From: Achromobacter animicus
GTDB taxonomy: Bacteria > Pseudomonadota > Gammaproteobacteria > Burkholderiales > Burkholderiaceae_B
DNA length: 64,000 bases
Direction: 5' to 3'
NCBI RefSeq assembly: GCF_902859585.1
Contig: NZ_CADIJM010000014.1
Span: forward strand, 61,452 to 125,451
Each line of letters opens with the position of its first letter. Positions within the stretch are counted from its first letter, which is position 1. The position numbers were made by a program, and so were the translations under genes. This document shows, piece by piece, positions 44,633-55,405 of this stretch. A model generated the notes under the pieces. It worked only from the letters and a program-made list of their open reading frames with translations, ran no database searches and was not told the origin of the DNA.

Positions 44633-47600
44633 TCACGCCTGTAACACGATCATGACCTCGCGATCCCTTCCGTCGTCCAGCAAGGGGATTTCACCCGATT
44701 TCTGCAGCACTCCATCAAGCGTCACGTACCCCGCGCCATTCTCGGACTGTCCGCGCAGGGCGGTCACGGAGTACACCGTAGCCCCGTGCCGGTAGTGCAG
44801 CTTGAAGGCGTTCCAGTCTGCGGGCAGGCAGGGGTGAAAGCTCATGGATGCGCCGCGCCGGCGCATCCCCAGCACCGATTCCAGGATCAGGCGGTACATC
44901 AGGCCCGATGAGCCGGTGTACCAGGTCCAGCCGCCACGGCCTCGCTGCCCGGGCGTGGTGTAGATATCGGCGGCCATGACATAAGGCTCCACCTTGTAGA
45001 CGGCAGCTTTTGCGGGGGAGTCGGAATGGCTGATGGGGTTTAGCATCGTCAGCAGGTCACCGATTCGCGCATCTTCGCCAAGGCCGCAGAATGCCATGGC
45101 GGTCCAGATGGCGGCGTGGGTGTACTGGCCGCCGTTCTCGCGCACGCCAGGCACATAGCCTCGGATGTAGCCGGGATTCAGGCCAGAGGAATCAAAAGGC
45201 GGATCCAGCAGTCGTATCAGTCCGCGGGCGTTGTCGATGAGCCGGTCGTCCACGGCCTGCATGGCCAGGCGGGCGCGGTCCTCCCGGGCGGCGTCCGACA
45301 GCACGGCCCAGCTTTGGGAGATGGCGTCGATCTGGCATTCCGGATTCTCGGCGGACCCCAGGGGGCTGCCGTCGTCGAAATAGGCCCGCCTGTACCACCC
45401 GCCGTCCCAGCCGGACGCTTCAAGACACAAGCGCAGCCGGGCGGCTTCCGATTCGCAGTGCGCGGCGAACGCCAGGTCTTCCTGCGCACGGGCCACTGGC
45501 GCGAACCGCGTCAGCGTGTCGTAAAGGAAGAAGCCGAGCCAGACGCTTTCGCCGCGTCCGGCTTCTCCGACTTTGTCCATGCCGTCGTTCCAGTCGCAGG
45601 AGCCGATCAGCGGCAAGCCATGCGCGCCGCCGGCGCTCAAGGCGTGCGCCAAGGCAAGGGCGCAGTGCGCGTACAGGCTTGCGGACTCCCTGGACGCAAT
45701 GGGGTGGTCGTAGTTGGAAGACTCGCCGGGGTTAAGCAGGCGGCCCTCAATGAAGCCCACTTCTTCAGCCAGCACGCCTGTGTCCCCCGTCACCTTCACA
45801 TAGTGGCAGGTAGCAAACGGCAGCCACAGGTAGTCATCCGAGCAGCGCGTGCGCACGCCGCGGTTCGTGGGCGGATGCCACCAATGCTGCACGTCCCCCT
45901 GCACGAACTGCTGGGCCGCGCAGCGCAGCAGGTGATCGCGTGCCAGGGCAGGGCGGGCGAGCACCAGCGCCATGACGTCTTGCAGTTGGTCGCGAAAGCC
46001 GTAGGCGCCACCCGACTGGTAGTGACCGCTGCGCGCCCACAGCCTGCAGGCCAACGTCTGGTAGAGCAGCCAGCCATTGGCCAGCGTATTCACGGCCGCG
46101 TCCGGGGTGTCGATGCGCACGACACCCAGCGTGTCCCGCCAATACCGCCTGACCGCCTGGAGTTCGCTTCCGGCCGCGCCCGGCTCGCTGTATTGGCGCA
46201 CCAGTTGCCTGACTTGTTCGATACCCTGCGCCGACGCGCCGAGGTGAAAGAGGATTCGCACGTCCTGACCGTCCTCCAGCGTGGCGGGGACTTGGATGGC
46301 CGCGCAGGGATCGAGTCCCGCGCCCGTCCTGCCCGAGAGCCGGCTGCGGCGCAACGCTTGCGGGTGGCGCAGGGTGCCGTTCCTGCCGATGAACTCCTTG
46401 CGGTCGCCGGTCATGGTCCGGCTCGCGCTGCTGGTGTCGAACCACGCGATGTGCCTGGCAAAATCCGTATTGAAACTGTTGCGTGCCAGCAGTGAACCGG
46501 TGTCGGGATCGATCTCGGTCGTGACGTGCATGGAGGTCTTTGCGCGCAGGTCGCCAAGCACCCATTCCACGTAGCCGGTTGCCGACAGGCGACGGCGCCG
46601 CCCCGACCGGTTGCGCAGCGTCAACGCGTAGAACTTCACCGGCGCATCCTGGGCGACATGGACGCACAGTTCAGATTCGATGCCGTCTTCCCAGTGTTCG
46701 AACACTGTGTAGCCAAAGCCGTGGCGCGTGACGTAGGCGGACTCGCCGCCCGCCGGATAGGGCGCAGGGGACCAGCAGTGGCCGCTGATCTCGTCGCGCA
46801 GGTAGAAGGCTTCTCCGCAGGCGTCGCTAACCGCGTCGTTGTGCCAGGGAGTGAGGCGGTACTCGTGGGCGTTATCGCTCCAGCTATAGGCCTGTCCGCT
46901 TTCGGACACGACAGTGCCGAAGCCGGCATTGGCAATGACGTTCACCCAGGGCGCCGGCGTGCGCTGGCCCCGGCTTGTGGTGATCACGTATTCCTCTCCG
47001 TCGGGCGTGAAACCGCCCAGCCCGTTGTGATGTAGTAGCTCGGACTGCTCCTGCGCGGCGGCCGCTTGCGCGGCAGGCGGCAGGGGCGGCGTCGAGATCA
47101 CCATGGGCGGAGTGCGGATCTCCGGCAGGCCCAGGCGGTTCACCTGGTTCGCCAGCGTACCCAGCGCGTCGCTGAGCGATATGCGCGACACCGCCAGCAG
47201 CAGCGTGCGGTCCTCTTCCGATATCTGGTCGCCGGGGCGCACAAAGATACCGCCCGGGCGGTCGATGATGTGCGCCTCCACGCCCGCGGAGATCAGACCC
47301 ATCATGCGGTCCTGAAGCGCCTGGCGGTAGCTGCCCGTGTCCTCGTTCCAGATCACCAGATCCACCGCCACGCCCTTCTGCCGCCAGTAGGCATGCGCCT
47401 GGACCAGTTGGCGAACCAGCTCGAAGTTTGCCGGATCCTTGATCCGGAGCAGCACGATGGGCAGGTCGCCCGAGATGGCGTATCCCCACAGACCCGATTG
47501 TCCCCGGCGATTCTTCAGCAGCGTCGCCGCCTCCGCGCGCATGGCCGGGTTCTGGTAGACGATGGCGTTGGCAAGCCGCGCATAGAGCTGGGCATCCGCC

Positions 47601-50600
47601 TCGGTGGCGTTCAATTGGCGCACGAGTACCTGCGCGTGCGTCCACGCCAGTTCCAGGGCCCGGTCGGCCAGGTGGCGATCCCGGTATTTGCTGATCAGGT
47701 TCATGCAGGCGCTGCGGCTGTCGCCCACGCCCTGCACCAGATCGATCACCGCGGATTCCTCCGCCTCCAGGGTGATCTCGCAGCGAATCGCGGAGATCGG
47801 GTCCAGCACCGACCCCTGGCTGTTCGTCAACGGCGCGTCGCCCTCCAGCGCCTGGGGATCAGCCGCCGAGCGGCCTCGGCCCAGGAAGATGGACCGGTCG
47901 GTTTCATAGGACGCCGTACCGGGATTGCCGCCATGGATCGCCAGAAGCTGGAACATTCTCGGCGGATTGTCCGCCGGGCTGCGGCCCCGGCGCGAGCACA
48001 GGATGGCGCGTTCGGACGGAACGATCTCGGTCTGCACAAAGAGATTGCTGAACGCCGGATGCAGTTCGTCCGCCATGGGCGGCGCGATGACGATCTCGGC
48101 ATAGCAGGTGATTTCTATGGTCCGCCGTTCGCGGCTCCGGTTCGTCAGGTGGCAGCGCCGCAGCTCGATATCGTCTTCCGGCGACACGACGATTTCGGTA
48201 TGCGTGTCGATCTGATGGTCGGTGCGGCGGAATTCGGCCCGTCCCTCGGAGAAGATGACTTCGTAGTGGTTCGGCCGCGTCAGGGTAGGCTGGTGCGACG
48301 TGGACCAAATGGCGCCGCTGTCCTTGTCCTTTAGGTAGCAGAACGTGCCCCAGTTGTCGCAGGTACCGTCTTCGCGCCAGCGGGTCACGGCCAGGTCTCT
48401 CCAACGGCTCGAGCCCGCGCCGCTGTTGGTGACCATGACGTGATAGCGTCCGTTGGACAGGAGCTGCACCTCGGGAATGGCGGTGTCGGCGGTATCCAAC
48501 ACGCGCACCGATGCCTCTGGCAGTCCCGACGCGGTGCTGCGGATGACCGATAGTTCCACGGCCTTGGTGTGGGCCGCCGCCGCGCGAGGGATCCGCTCCT
48601 GCAGCAGGAGCAGAGTGGCCTGGAAGGACGGATCGGCTTCAAAGCGCGCCTGCATCGTGCGTCCCAGCAGCACGCTTGCGATCGATAGGAACCCCATTCC
48701 CTGGTGGTGCGCCATGTAGGCATAAATGATGGCGCCGGTCTTGCCCGGCGGCAGGCGGCGCGGCGTGTAGTCGATGGCCTCGTAGAACCCGTAGCGACCC
48801 AGCAGGTTCTCCTTGGCCAGGCGCTGCAGGTTCCTGCACGCCTCGTCGGGTGACACCATCAGCGCCAGAATGGATGCGTACGGAGCCACCACCACGTCAT
48901 CCGCAAGCCCCCGCTTCAGACCGAGGCCCGGCACGCCGAACGCCCGATACTGGTAATTCATGCCGATGTCGAACAGGTTGTACGCGCTTTCGGACATGCC
49001 CCAGGGAATGCCGAGCTTGTCGCCGTACTCGATCTGGGCGCGAACGGCCGACTTGCAGGTCTGCTCCAGCAGAGTATGCGCGTAGGACGGCATGACGAGC
49101 CGCGGCATCAGGTATTCGAACATCGAGCCACTCCACGACAACAGCACGGTGCCGCCCGCGGCGCTGCTGAGCTGCCTGCCCAGGGCAAACCACGTTTCCT
49201 GCGGGAGCTGGCCTTGCGCGATTGCCACGAAGCTGCAAAGGCTGGCCTCGGAGGCCAGCAGGTCGTACAGGCCCTCGTCGCGCCTGCGCTCGGTCAGGTT
49301 GTAGCCGATGGCCAGCAGGCGGCTGCCCTTGTCGTACAGGAACCCGTAATCGGCCACCGCCATCTCGGCCAGCGTGTCGGCCAGCAGGGCAATCAAGGCG
49401 AGGCGTTCGCGGGCCCGCTCGCTCGCCACGACCACGGAAAGCTCGGTCTCCAGCAGCCATGCCCGCTCGTCGGAGGAAGTCTCCGGCAGCGACAGCCGCG
49501 CGCGCAAGGCGGGCAGCAATCCCGTGGCCTGACCCGCGACCTGCTGCAAGGTCGGCACGGCGTTCAATTCGGGCATGTCTCCCCATCCGACGCCGGCGGG
49601 CGAGGCTCGCCAGGGCGCAAGCAGAGCCAGCTCATCGCGCGCGGCCTCGCATTGGCGCAACAACGCCTCGCCGTGCCACAGCGCCTGCGCGAATTCCGGC
49701 GCCGCGTAGCGTGCGGTCAGGCCGGCGGCCAGTTGGCATAGCCGGTCGAGATGTTGCCTGGCTTGCCCCAATGTCGCGGGACCTGCCAGGGTGGCGGACG
49801 CCAGTGCGTCGGCCAGCGCCTCCAATTCGGGCGAATCGTCGGTCGGGACGGCTTCCCGCAAGACCGCGAATGCGTCGGCGCAACCCTCGAATGTTCGGGG
49901 ATGCAGGATGGACGCATGCGCCAGTTCCAGCAGGCCGGGGCGCAAGGTGAGCAGGTGGCCGGCAAGGTTGCCGCTGTCCACTGTCGAAATGTAGAGCGGG
50001 GCGAGCGGCTTCAGCGTGACAGTGTCGTACCAGTTGTAGAAGTGGCCCAGATAGCGCTCTAGCGTCGCCATGGTGCCCAGCGACGCCTGCGTCTTTTCCA
50101 GCAGACGGCCCGCCTGCAGGTAACCGAAGTCGTAAGCGGCCAGGTTGGCCAGCAGCGCCAGCCCCAGGTTGGTGGGCGAGGTGCGGTGGGCGATGGCCGG
50201 GGACGGCTGGTCCTGGATGTTGTCGGGTATCAGCCAGTTGTCTTCCGCGCCGCCGTGGCCGTCGAAGAATGACCAGGTCTTGCGCGCCAGCATTCTCAGG
50301 AACTGGTTTTGGTCGAGAGACAAGTCGATCCGGGCAAGCACCGGCGGGCGGCTCAAGCGCCACGCGATGGCAGGCATCGCCACCCATAGTGCCAGCACCG
50401 GCAAGGAAGCCACCCAGGCCGATGGGTTCAGCAGCATCACACCTGCGCCGATGGCGGCGGCGAGCACGGGCGAGCCCCAGACGGAAAGCAGGAACGGACC
50501 GGAACGCGTCCCGCTGTCCTGGTTGGTGATGCTTGACGCCTTCCATTCCAGCAACCGCCGGCGCGAAATCAGCCGGTACAGCGTCCTGATGACCGCGTCC

Positions 50601-53365
50601 AGGCTGTACAAGGCTTCGTGAGCCAGACTGGTCAAGGAAAACGCCGCCCGCGTGAATTGCTGCAGCGTGGGCGCCAACCAGCCGACCAGATGCCGTGACA
50701 GCTCGACGTCTTCTTCTTTCCTTACCCCACTCAAGGCGGAGGCGAACAGGGCGGGCAGGAACAGGATAATCACGCAGGCGACGGTCCACAGGTACGGGGT
50801 CGGCAACAGCATCCAGCCCAGCGCCAGCAAAAGCACAAGACTGGCCGGGACCAAGCTGCGGCGCAGATTGTCCAGGATCTTCGCGCGCGCCAGCGCAGGC
50901 AGGGGCGGTCCGCGTTCCGCGCCCGGGGCTGCGGGCGCGCGGCCGAACAGCCAGCCCAGCAACTGCCAGTCTCCCCGTATCCAACGGTGCCGGCGGCTGA
51001 CGTCCGCGACGTAGCGGGCGGGCTGCCCTTCGAATAGCTGGACGTCGCTTAGCAGGCCCGAGCGTGCATAGCAGCCTTCCAGCAGGTCGTGGCTCAGGAT
51101 CCGGTTGTCCGGGAAGCAGTCCTTCAATGCCGCATCGAAGGCGTCCACGTCGTAGATGCCCTTGCCGATGAAGGACCCCTCTTTGAAGATGTCCTGGTAA
51201 ACGTCCGAGACTGTGTTGGTATAGGGATCGATGCCCGGATCGCCACCATTGAGGCGTGCATACGGCGACGCCGACAGGTCGTTCAGGCTTACCGTCACCC
51301 GGGGCTGCAGGATGCCGTAGCCGCGCGTTACCCGACGCGTCGCTGGGTCGAACTGCGCCTGATTGAGCGGATGGGCCATCGCGCCAACCAGCTTCCAGGC
51401 GGTTTCCCGAGGCAAGTCGGTGTCGGTGTCCAGCGTGATGACGTACCTGGTGCCGGCGAGCGCCGCCAAGTCGCCCACCACGCAGGAAAATGCGTCAGCG
51501 CCCTGGCCGCGAAGCAGGCCGTTCAGATCGGCCAGCTTTCCTCTTTTTCTTTCGTAGGCCATCCAGATCCGTTCCTGTTCGTTCCAGCGGCGGGGGCGGT
51601 GGCAGAGGTAGAACGGGCTGCGTCCGAGCGTCCGATATTTCTTGTTCAGGGCCTGGACCTGCGCCTTGGCGCGCTCCAGCAGCAGGGCGTCCGACGGCAG
51701 ATGCTCCGACGCGGCATCCGCGAAATCCGTCAGCAGGCAGAAGCTCAGGTTGTCCCCGGGATTCGCCAGGAAGCGGATCTCCAGCGCTTCGGCGAGCGTA
51801 TCCGCGTCATCCAGGTCGATCAGCATCGTGGGGACGGCGACCAGGCAGCGGGCATCGTCGGGGATTCGCTTGGCGTAATCCATGCGCGGCAGGCGCTGGG
51901 GGCGCACCAGCCATGTCAAGGACCAGTTGACGATCGCCACGGCGAGATGGCTGGCGGCCAGCACGGACAGCAAGGCGAAGCACGCCATGGCCCAGGGGCC
52001 AGCTCCCGCCCCATGGGCCATCGTCAGCAGCAGCGCGCTGACCGCGCCCGTCAGGAGGATGATGGCGCCCGCATACAGGCGCAGCGCGGCGCGGGGGGAG
52101 ATGCGGGCCAGCCTTTCCGCCATGCTGGATCTAACCTTGGCCTGTTTTGCCAGCTCGTCCTGGCCCTGGTCGATCAGGTAGAAGCCCACGTGCCCGCGAC
52201 GCGGATCGACGCCAGGGGTCGGGTCGGCCGCCGCTGCGGCGGCCAGGTCGATCGCCATGGCGGCGATCTCGGTTTCGGCATGGTCAGAATTGCGCGCCAT
52301 CCGCTCCACTCGATGGCGGTAGTGGTCTCGGGTGGGAAAGTCCATGCTCCGGTAGACGTTGGCGGGATCCTGGCTCAGGGTCCGGTCCACGATGCTGACG
52401 GCTTCCACGAAGTCGTTCCAGTTCGTCTTCGACAAAGTGCGCAGGCTGCCGATGCTGTTGCTGATCGACACCTGGTCGGCGGCCTGCTGCTGGTTCTCGG
52501 CGAGGACCATTTGTTCAATGGTCAGGTTTGACTGGGCAAGCCGCTGTTCGAACCACGTCAGGGGCAGCGCCAGCGCCGGGCCGTGCCCTTGGAGCCGTCT
52601 GACCAGTTCCGCGACGAACGAACCGTCTATGGGGGGATTCGATCGCGCCATGTTCGCGATGACAAGTATCAGACCGGTGGGATCCTCCTCGGCAGATTTG
52701 CGCATGGTGTCGGCCCACGTGTCCGCCAGCCCGCGGTTCATGTTCGCGTACGCTAGGCGGATGGCGACGCGGCGCAGGTTCTCGATCAGGGCCAGGCGAA
52801 TCATGATGGGAACCGCCCACAATTCCCCCAGTTGCAGCGGCGCAATTGATTGATAGGCGGCCACGAACGCCTGGATGCCCGTGGCATCGATCCGCGCGTC
52901 GCTATGGGAAATCATCTCCAACGCAATGTCGTACACCCGCGGCAGCCCTTTGGAGGGGCCCGCGTCCAGTTTTGGCAGACTGCGGCTGTAGCCCTTGGGC
53001 AAGTGCCGCTTGGCCAGCCGGATCTGCTCTTCGATCAGGTAGAAATTGTCCAGCAGCCATTCGTCGGCCGGGGTGATCCGGCGGTTCTGCCGCATGGACT
53101 CCATCAGCAGCGCGCAGGCCTGGGCCAGCAACTTCTGGTTTTCAGTCAACCGCGGCAGCAAAGTGTCCGGCGGTCGCGATGTGCCCACCAGATGCGCGCC
53201 CGCCAAGGCCTGGCCGTGCTGCTCCATCTGCAGGGCGCTGAACAACTCCGCGCGCAACGGCGGCTCGCTTTCGGCGGAGTGCGGCGTGGCCTTGCTTCGG
53301 GTAAACAGGTCTATCCACTCGGGCGCGGCTTCGAGCGAGGGCCAATCAATGGGTTTCATGGCCAT
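44633..53365 (-). CDS. ndvB: cyclic beta-1,2-glucan synthase (NdvB/ChvB/Cgs type)
   Basis: A giant polytopic enzyme of 2910 residues (known NdvB/ChvB/Cgs are about 2820-2870). The N-terminal ~430 residues are soluble; hydrophobic segments begin near LRLYAGAIILLTGAVSALLL. The GT84 glycosyltransferase domain has YVITLDTDTDLPRE (DTDTD at 646-650) and an Rx(R)W-type RHRWIRGDWQ motif near 790. After another membrane cluster comes a glycoamylase-like segment (GMSESAYNLFDIGMNYQYRA), then two GH94-like phosphorylase modules to the C-terminus, which govern chain length. It initiates, elongates and cyclises periplasmic glucan from UDP-glucose. Starts at GTG 53380, ATG 53365 and ATG 53359 are all possible; none has a strong ribosome site. 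Divergent from pgi. Confidence 0.93.
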   Translation of the reverse strand: MAMKPIDWPSLEAAPEWIDLFTRSKATPHSAESEPPLRAELFSALQMEQHGQALAGAHLVGTSRPPDTLLPRLTENQKLLAQACALLMESMRQNRRITPADEWLLDNFYLIEEQIRLAKRHLPKGYSRSLPKLDAGPSKGLPRVYDIALEMISHSDARIDATGIQAFVAAYQSIAPLQLGELWAVPIMIRLALIENLRRVAIRLAYANMNRGLADTWADTMRKSAEEDPTGLILVIANMARSNPPIDGSFVAELVRRLQGHGPALALPLTWFEQRLAQSNLTIEQMVLAENQQQAADQVSISNSIGSLRTLSKTNWNDFVEAVSIVDRTLSQDPANVYRSMDFPTRDHYRHRVERMARNSDHAETEIAAMAIDLAAAAAADPTPGVDPRRGHVGFYLIDQGQDELAKQAKVRSSMAERLARISPRAALRLYAGAIILLTGAVSALLLTMAHGAGAGPWAMACFALLSVLAASHLAVAIVNWSLTWLVRPQRLPRMDYAKRIPDDARCLVAVPTMLIDLDDADTLAEALEIRFLANPGDNLSFCLLTDFADAASEHLPSDALLLERAKAQVQALNKKYRTLGRSPFYLCHRPRRWNEQERIWMAYERKRGKLADLNGLLRGQGADAFSCVVGDLAALAGTRYVITLDTDTDLPRETAWKLVGAMAHPLNQAQFDPATRRVTRGYGILQPRVTVSLNDLSASPYARLNGGDPGIDPYTNTVSDVYQDIFKEGSFIGKGIYDVDAFDAALKDCFPDNRILSHDLLEGCYARSGLLSDVQLFEGQPARYVADVSRRHRWIRGDWQLLGWLFGRAPAAPGAERGPPLPALARAKILDNLRRSLVPASLVLLLALGWMLLPTPYLWTVACVIILFLPALFASALSGVRKEEDVELSRHLVGWLAPTLQQFTRAAFSLTSLAHEALYSLDAVIRTLYRLISRRRLLEWKASSITNQDSGTRSGPFLLSVWGSPVLAAAIGAGVMLLNPSAWVASLPVLALWVAMPAIAWRLSRPPVLARIDLSLDQNQFLRMLARKTWSFFDGHGGAEDNWLIPDNIQDQPSPAIAHRTSPTNLGLALLANLAAYDFGYLQAGRLLEKTQASLGTMATLERYLGHFYNWYDTVTLKPLAPLYISTVDSGNLAGHLLTLRPGLLELAHASILHPRTFEGCADAFAVLREAVPTDDSPELEALADALASATLAGPATLGQARQHLDRLCQLAAGLTARYAAPEFAQALWHGEALLRQCEAARDELALLAPWRASPAGVGWGDMPELNAVPTLQQVAGQATGLLPALRARLSLPETSSDERAWLLETELSVVVASERARERLALIALLADTLAEMAVADYGFLYDKGSRLLAIGYNLTERRRDEGLYDLLASEASLCSFVAIAQGQLPQETWFALGRQLSSAAGGTVLLSWSGSMFEYLMPRLVMPSYAHTLLEQTCKSAVRAQIEYGDKLGIPWGMSESAYNLFDIGMNYQYRAFGVPGLGLKRGLADDVVVAPYASILALMVSPDEACRNLQRLAKENLLGRYGFYEAIDYTPRRLPPGKTGAIIYAYMAHHQGMGFLSIASVLLGRTMQARFEADPSFQATLLLLQERIPRAAAAHTKAVELSVIRSTASGLPEASVRVLDTADTAIPEVQLLSNGRYHVMVTNSGAGSSRWRDLAVTRWREDGTCDNWGTFCYLKDKDSGAIWSTSHQPTLTRPNHYEVIFSEGRAEFRRTDHQIDTHTEIVVSPEDDIELRRCHLTNRSRERRTIEITCYAEIVIAPPMADELHPAFSNLFVQTEIVPSERAILCSRRGRSPADNPPRMFQLLAIHGGNPGTASYETDRSIFLGRGRSAADPQALEGDAPLTNSQGSVLDPISAIRCEITLEAEESAVIDLVQGVGDSRSACMNLISKYRDRHLADRALELAWTHAQVLVRQLNATEADAQLYARLANAIVYQNPAMRAEAATLLKNRRGQSGLWGYAISGDLPIVLLRIKDPANFELVRQLVQAHAYWRQKGVAVDLVIWNEDTGSYRQALQDRMMGLISAGVEAHIIDRPGGIFVRPGDQISEEDRTLLLAVSRISLSDALGTLANQVNRLGLPEIRTPPMVISTPPLPPAAQAAAAQEQSELLHHNGLGGFTPDGEEYVITTSRGQRTPAPWVNVIANAGFGTVVSESGQAYSWSDNAHEYRLTPWHNDAVSDACGEAFYLRDEISGHCWSPAPYPAGGESAYVTRHGFGYTVFEHWEDGIESELCVHVAQDAPVKFYALTLRNRSGRRRRLSATGYVEWVLGDLRAKTSMHVTTEIDPDTGSLLARNSFNTDFARHIAWFDTSSASRTMTGDRKEFIGRNGTLRHPQALRRSRLSGRTGAGLDPCAAIQVPATLEDGQDVRILFHLGASAQGIEQVRQLVRQYSEPGAAGSELQAVRRYWRDTLGVVRIDTPDAAVNTLANGWLLYQTLACRLWARSGHYQSGGAYGFRDQLQDVMALVLARPALARDHLLRCAAQQFVQGDVQHWWHPPTNRGVRTRCSDDYLWLPFATCHYVKVTGDTGVLAEEVGFIEGRLLNPGESSNYDHPIASRESASLYAHCALALAHALSAGGAHGLPLIGSCDWNDGMDKVGEAGRGESVWLGFFLYDTLTRFAPVARAQEDLAFAAHCESEAARLRLCLEASGWDGGWYRRAYFDDGSPLGSAENPECQIDAISQSWAVLSDAAREDRARLAMQAVDDRLIDNARGLIRLLDPPFDSSGLNPGYIRGYVPGVRENGGQYTHAAIWTAMAFCGLGEDARIGDLLTMLNPISHSDSPAKAAVYKVEPYVMAADIYTTPGQRGRGGWTWYTGSSGLMYRLILESVLGMRRRGASMSFHPCLPADWNAFKLHYRHGATVYSVTALRGQSENGAGYVTLDGVLQKSGEIPLLDDGRDREVMIVLQA

Positions 53366-53491
53366 AGATTGACCAAGCACGACCGCAGGCTCTGTACGCT
53401 ACCGCACGGACTCCCTTCACAGCCTGTGGCATAAGCGACCCGAGCCCCGCATTCTTGTGGGGCCGGTCGTTCGGCTTGGAGGAACAGCGCA
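53366..53491. promoter_or_regulatory. divergent control region between the glucan synthase and pgi genes
   Basis: A 126-bp gap that must carry both promoters. A strong GGAGGA site lies about 10 bp before the pgi start; the glucan synthase side has no strong site. No clear operator is visible by eye. Confidence 0.45.
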
Positions 53492-55168
53492 ATGGTCAGA
53501 CGAGCAACGGGCGGCCCGAGCGACGTGTCGCTCTCCCACACTTGGCAGACGCTGGCCGAGCACTTGGACGAAGTGCGCCCGCGGCACCTTCGAGACCTGT
53601 TCCAGCTTGACCCGGAGCGCGGGCAGCGCTTCAGCGAGGAAGCCGCCGGCTGGTACCTGGATTACTCCAAGAACCGGATCACCCGCAGGACGCTCGAGCT
53701 GTTGTTGCGCCTGGCCTGCACGAGCCGTCTGCCGGCGAAGATAGACGCCATGTTCAACGGCGATCCGGTCAATTCCAGCGAAGGCCGCGCGGCATTGCAC
53801 GTCGCATTGCGCATGCCGGCCGATGCCAGCGTGCGGGTGGATGGCAGGGATGTGGTGCCTGACGTTCAGCGCGTATTGCGCCGCATGGAAAATTTCGCCG
53901 GCAAGGTGCGCAGCGGCACCTGGTTCGGCGGGACCGGCAAAAAGATCAGGAATATCGTGAACCTGGGCATAGGCGGCTCCGCGATCGGTGTAGGAATGGC
54001 CTGCGCGGCCCTACAGCACTACGGACGGCGGGACATGCAGTTCCGTTTCGTGTCCAACATGGACGGCGCCGACTTCTTTCTGGCAACACGTGATCTGGAC
54101 CCGCGCGAAACGCTGTTCATCGTCTGCTCGAAAACCTTCCACACACCCGAAACCTTGCGAAACGCGGCCGCCGCGCGAGCCTGGTGCCTGGAAGACATCC
54201 AGGACGAGGGCGCGCTGCGGGCGCATTTCGTGGCGGTAACGGGCAATCGCGACGCCGCCATCGCGGCCGGTTTCGCGCCGGAGCATGTATTCGACGTCTG
54301 GGATTGGGTCAACGGCCGCTATTCATTGTGTTCCGCCATGGGCCTGGCGCTGCTGACCGCCATCGGGCCCGCCGCCTTCCGCGAGATGCTGGCCGGCTTC
54401 CACGACATGGACACCCATTTCCTGTCCGCGCCGATGAAACAGAATCTTCCCGTTCTGCTTGGTTTGATGGGCGTGTGGAACAACAACTTTCTCGGGGCGC
54501 GATCGGTTGCGATTCTGCCTTATGCCCACGATCTGAGACGATTCCCTTCCTATGTCCAGCAATTGATGATGGAAAGCAACGGCAAGTCCGTAACCCAAGA
54601 CGGAGCCCCGGTCGGCAGCATAACCAGTCCGGTCTACTGGGGGGCCTGCGGGACCAATGGCCAGCATTCGTTCCATCAGTTGTTGCATCAGGGCACCCAG
54701 ATCGTGCCCTGCGACTTCATCGGATTCCTTTCGCCGCTGCCGTCATCGGCGGGCGGCCATGAAGAACTGCTGGCGAACATGTACGCCCAGGCCCAGGCCC
54801 TGGCCTTCGGACGCCCTCTGGACGAGGGGGGCGGCCCTGGCGACGCGCAGGCTCGAGGGAAGCACCGGCAGGTGCAGGGGAACCGCCCCAGCAATACGCT
54901 CCTGGCCGCGAAGCTCACGCCCCGGTCATTGGGCGCGCTTGTCGCGCTCTATGAGCACAGCGTGTTCACTCAGGGCGTAATCTGGGACATCGACTCCTTC
55001 GATCAATGGGGCGTGGAGCTAGGCAAGACGCTAGCCGCGCATATCGCGCAAGCGCTTGGGGCCGGGCAGGCCCACGCACAGGGGCTGGACAGCTCCACGC
55101 GCGCGTTGGTGCAGAAATACCTGGATGCCAAGGCCGCCGGCGCTATGTGCGCCAGCGAACGGACTTGA
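53492..55168 (+). CDS. pgi: glucose-6-phosphate isomerase
   Basis: A 558-residue phosphoglucose isomerase interconverting glucose 6-phosphate and fructose 6-phosphate. Signatures include NLGIGGSAIG (sugar-phosphate binding), FVSNMDG, CSKTFHTPET, WDWVNGRYSL, ESNGKSV with the catalytic glutamate, and GTNGQHSFHQLLHQGTQ, the second family signature; the terminal FDQWGVELGKTLA helix supplies the catalytic lysine. An N-terminal extension of about 15 residues precedes the usual start. Its position divergent from the glucan synthase suggests that hexose-phosphate supply and glucan production are linked, but a housekeeping copy elsewhere cannot be excluded. Confidence 0.95.
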   Translation: MVRRATGGPSDVSLSHTWQTLAEHLDEVRPRHLRDLFQLDPERGQRFSEEAAGWYLDYSKNRITRRTLELLLRLACTSRLPAKIDAMFNGDPVNSSEGRAALHVALRMPADASVRVDGRDVVPDVQRVLRRMENFAGKVRSGTWFGGTGKKIRNIVNLGIGGSAIGVGMACAALQHYGRRDMQFRFVSNMDGADFFLATRDLDPRETLFIVCSKTFHTPETLRNAAAARAWCLEDIQDEGALRAHFVAVTGNRDAAIAAGFAPEHVFDVWDWVNGRYSLCSAMGLALLTAIGPAAFREMLAGFHDMDTHFLSAPMKQNLPVLLGLMGVWNNNFLGARSVAILPYAHDLRRFPSYVQQLMMESNGKSVTQDGAPVGSITSPVYWGACGTNGQHSFHQLLHQGTQIVPCDFIGFLSPLPSSAGGHEELLANMYAQAQALAFGRPLDEGGGPGDAQARGKHRQVQGNRPSNTLLAAKLTPRSLGALVALYEHSVFTQGVIWDIDSFDQWGVELGKTLAAHIAQALGAGQAHAQGLDSSTRALVQKYLDAKAAGAMCASERT

Positions 55169-55405
55169 GTCTGGGCTTCCCATAGCGTGACAGGGTCAGC
55201 GCAGGGATGGATTCCTGACCTGGCCGCGCCGGGCCGCGTAGCGGGGCCAGCGACCAATAGTGCGCTACTCTGGGCAGGACTCCGTTCGCCACCGCACATA
55301 GCGCGTGGCGATTGCCCCTGCCGAGTGGGCAAAGTGTGCCGGAGGATTTTCGGATTGCGGCCCCGGATAGGGCCGTTGCAACTGGGCTTGTTGGAGGGAC
55401 TCTTC

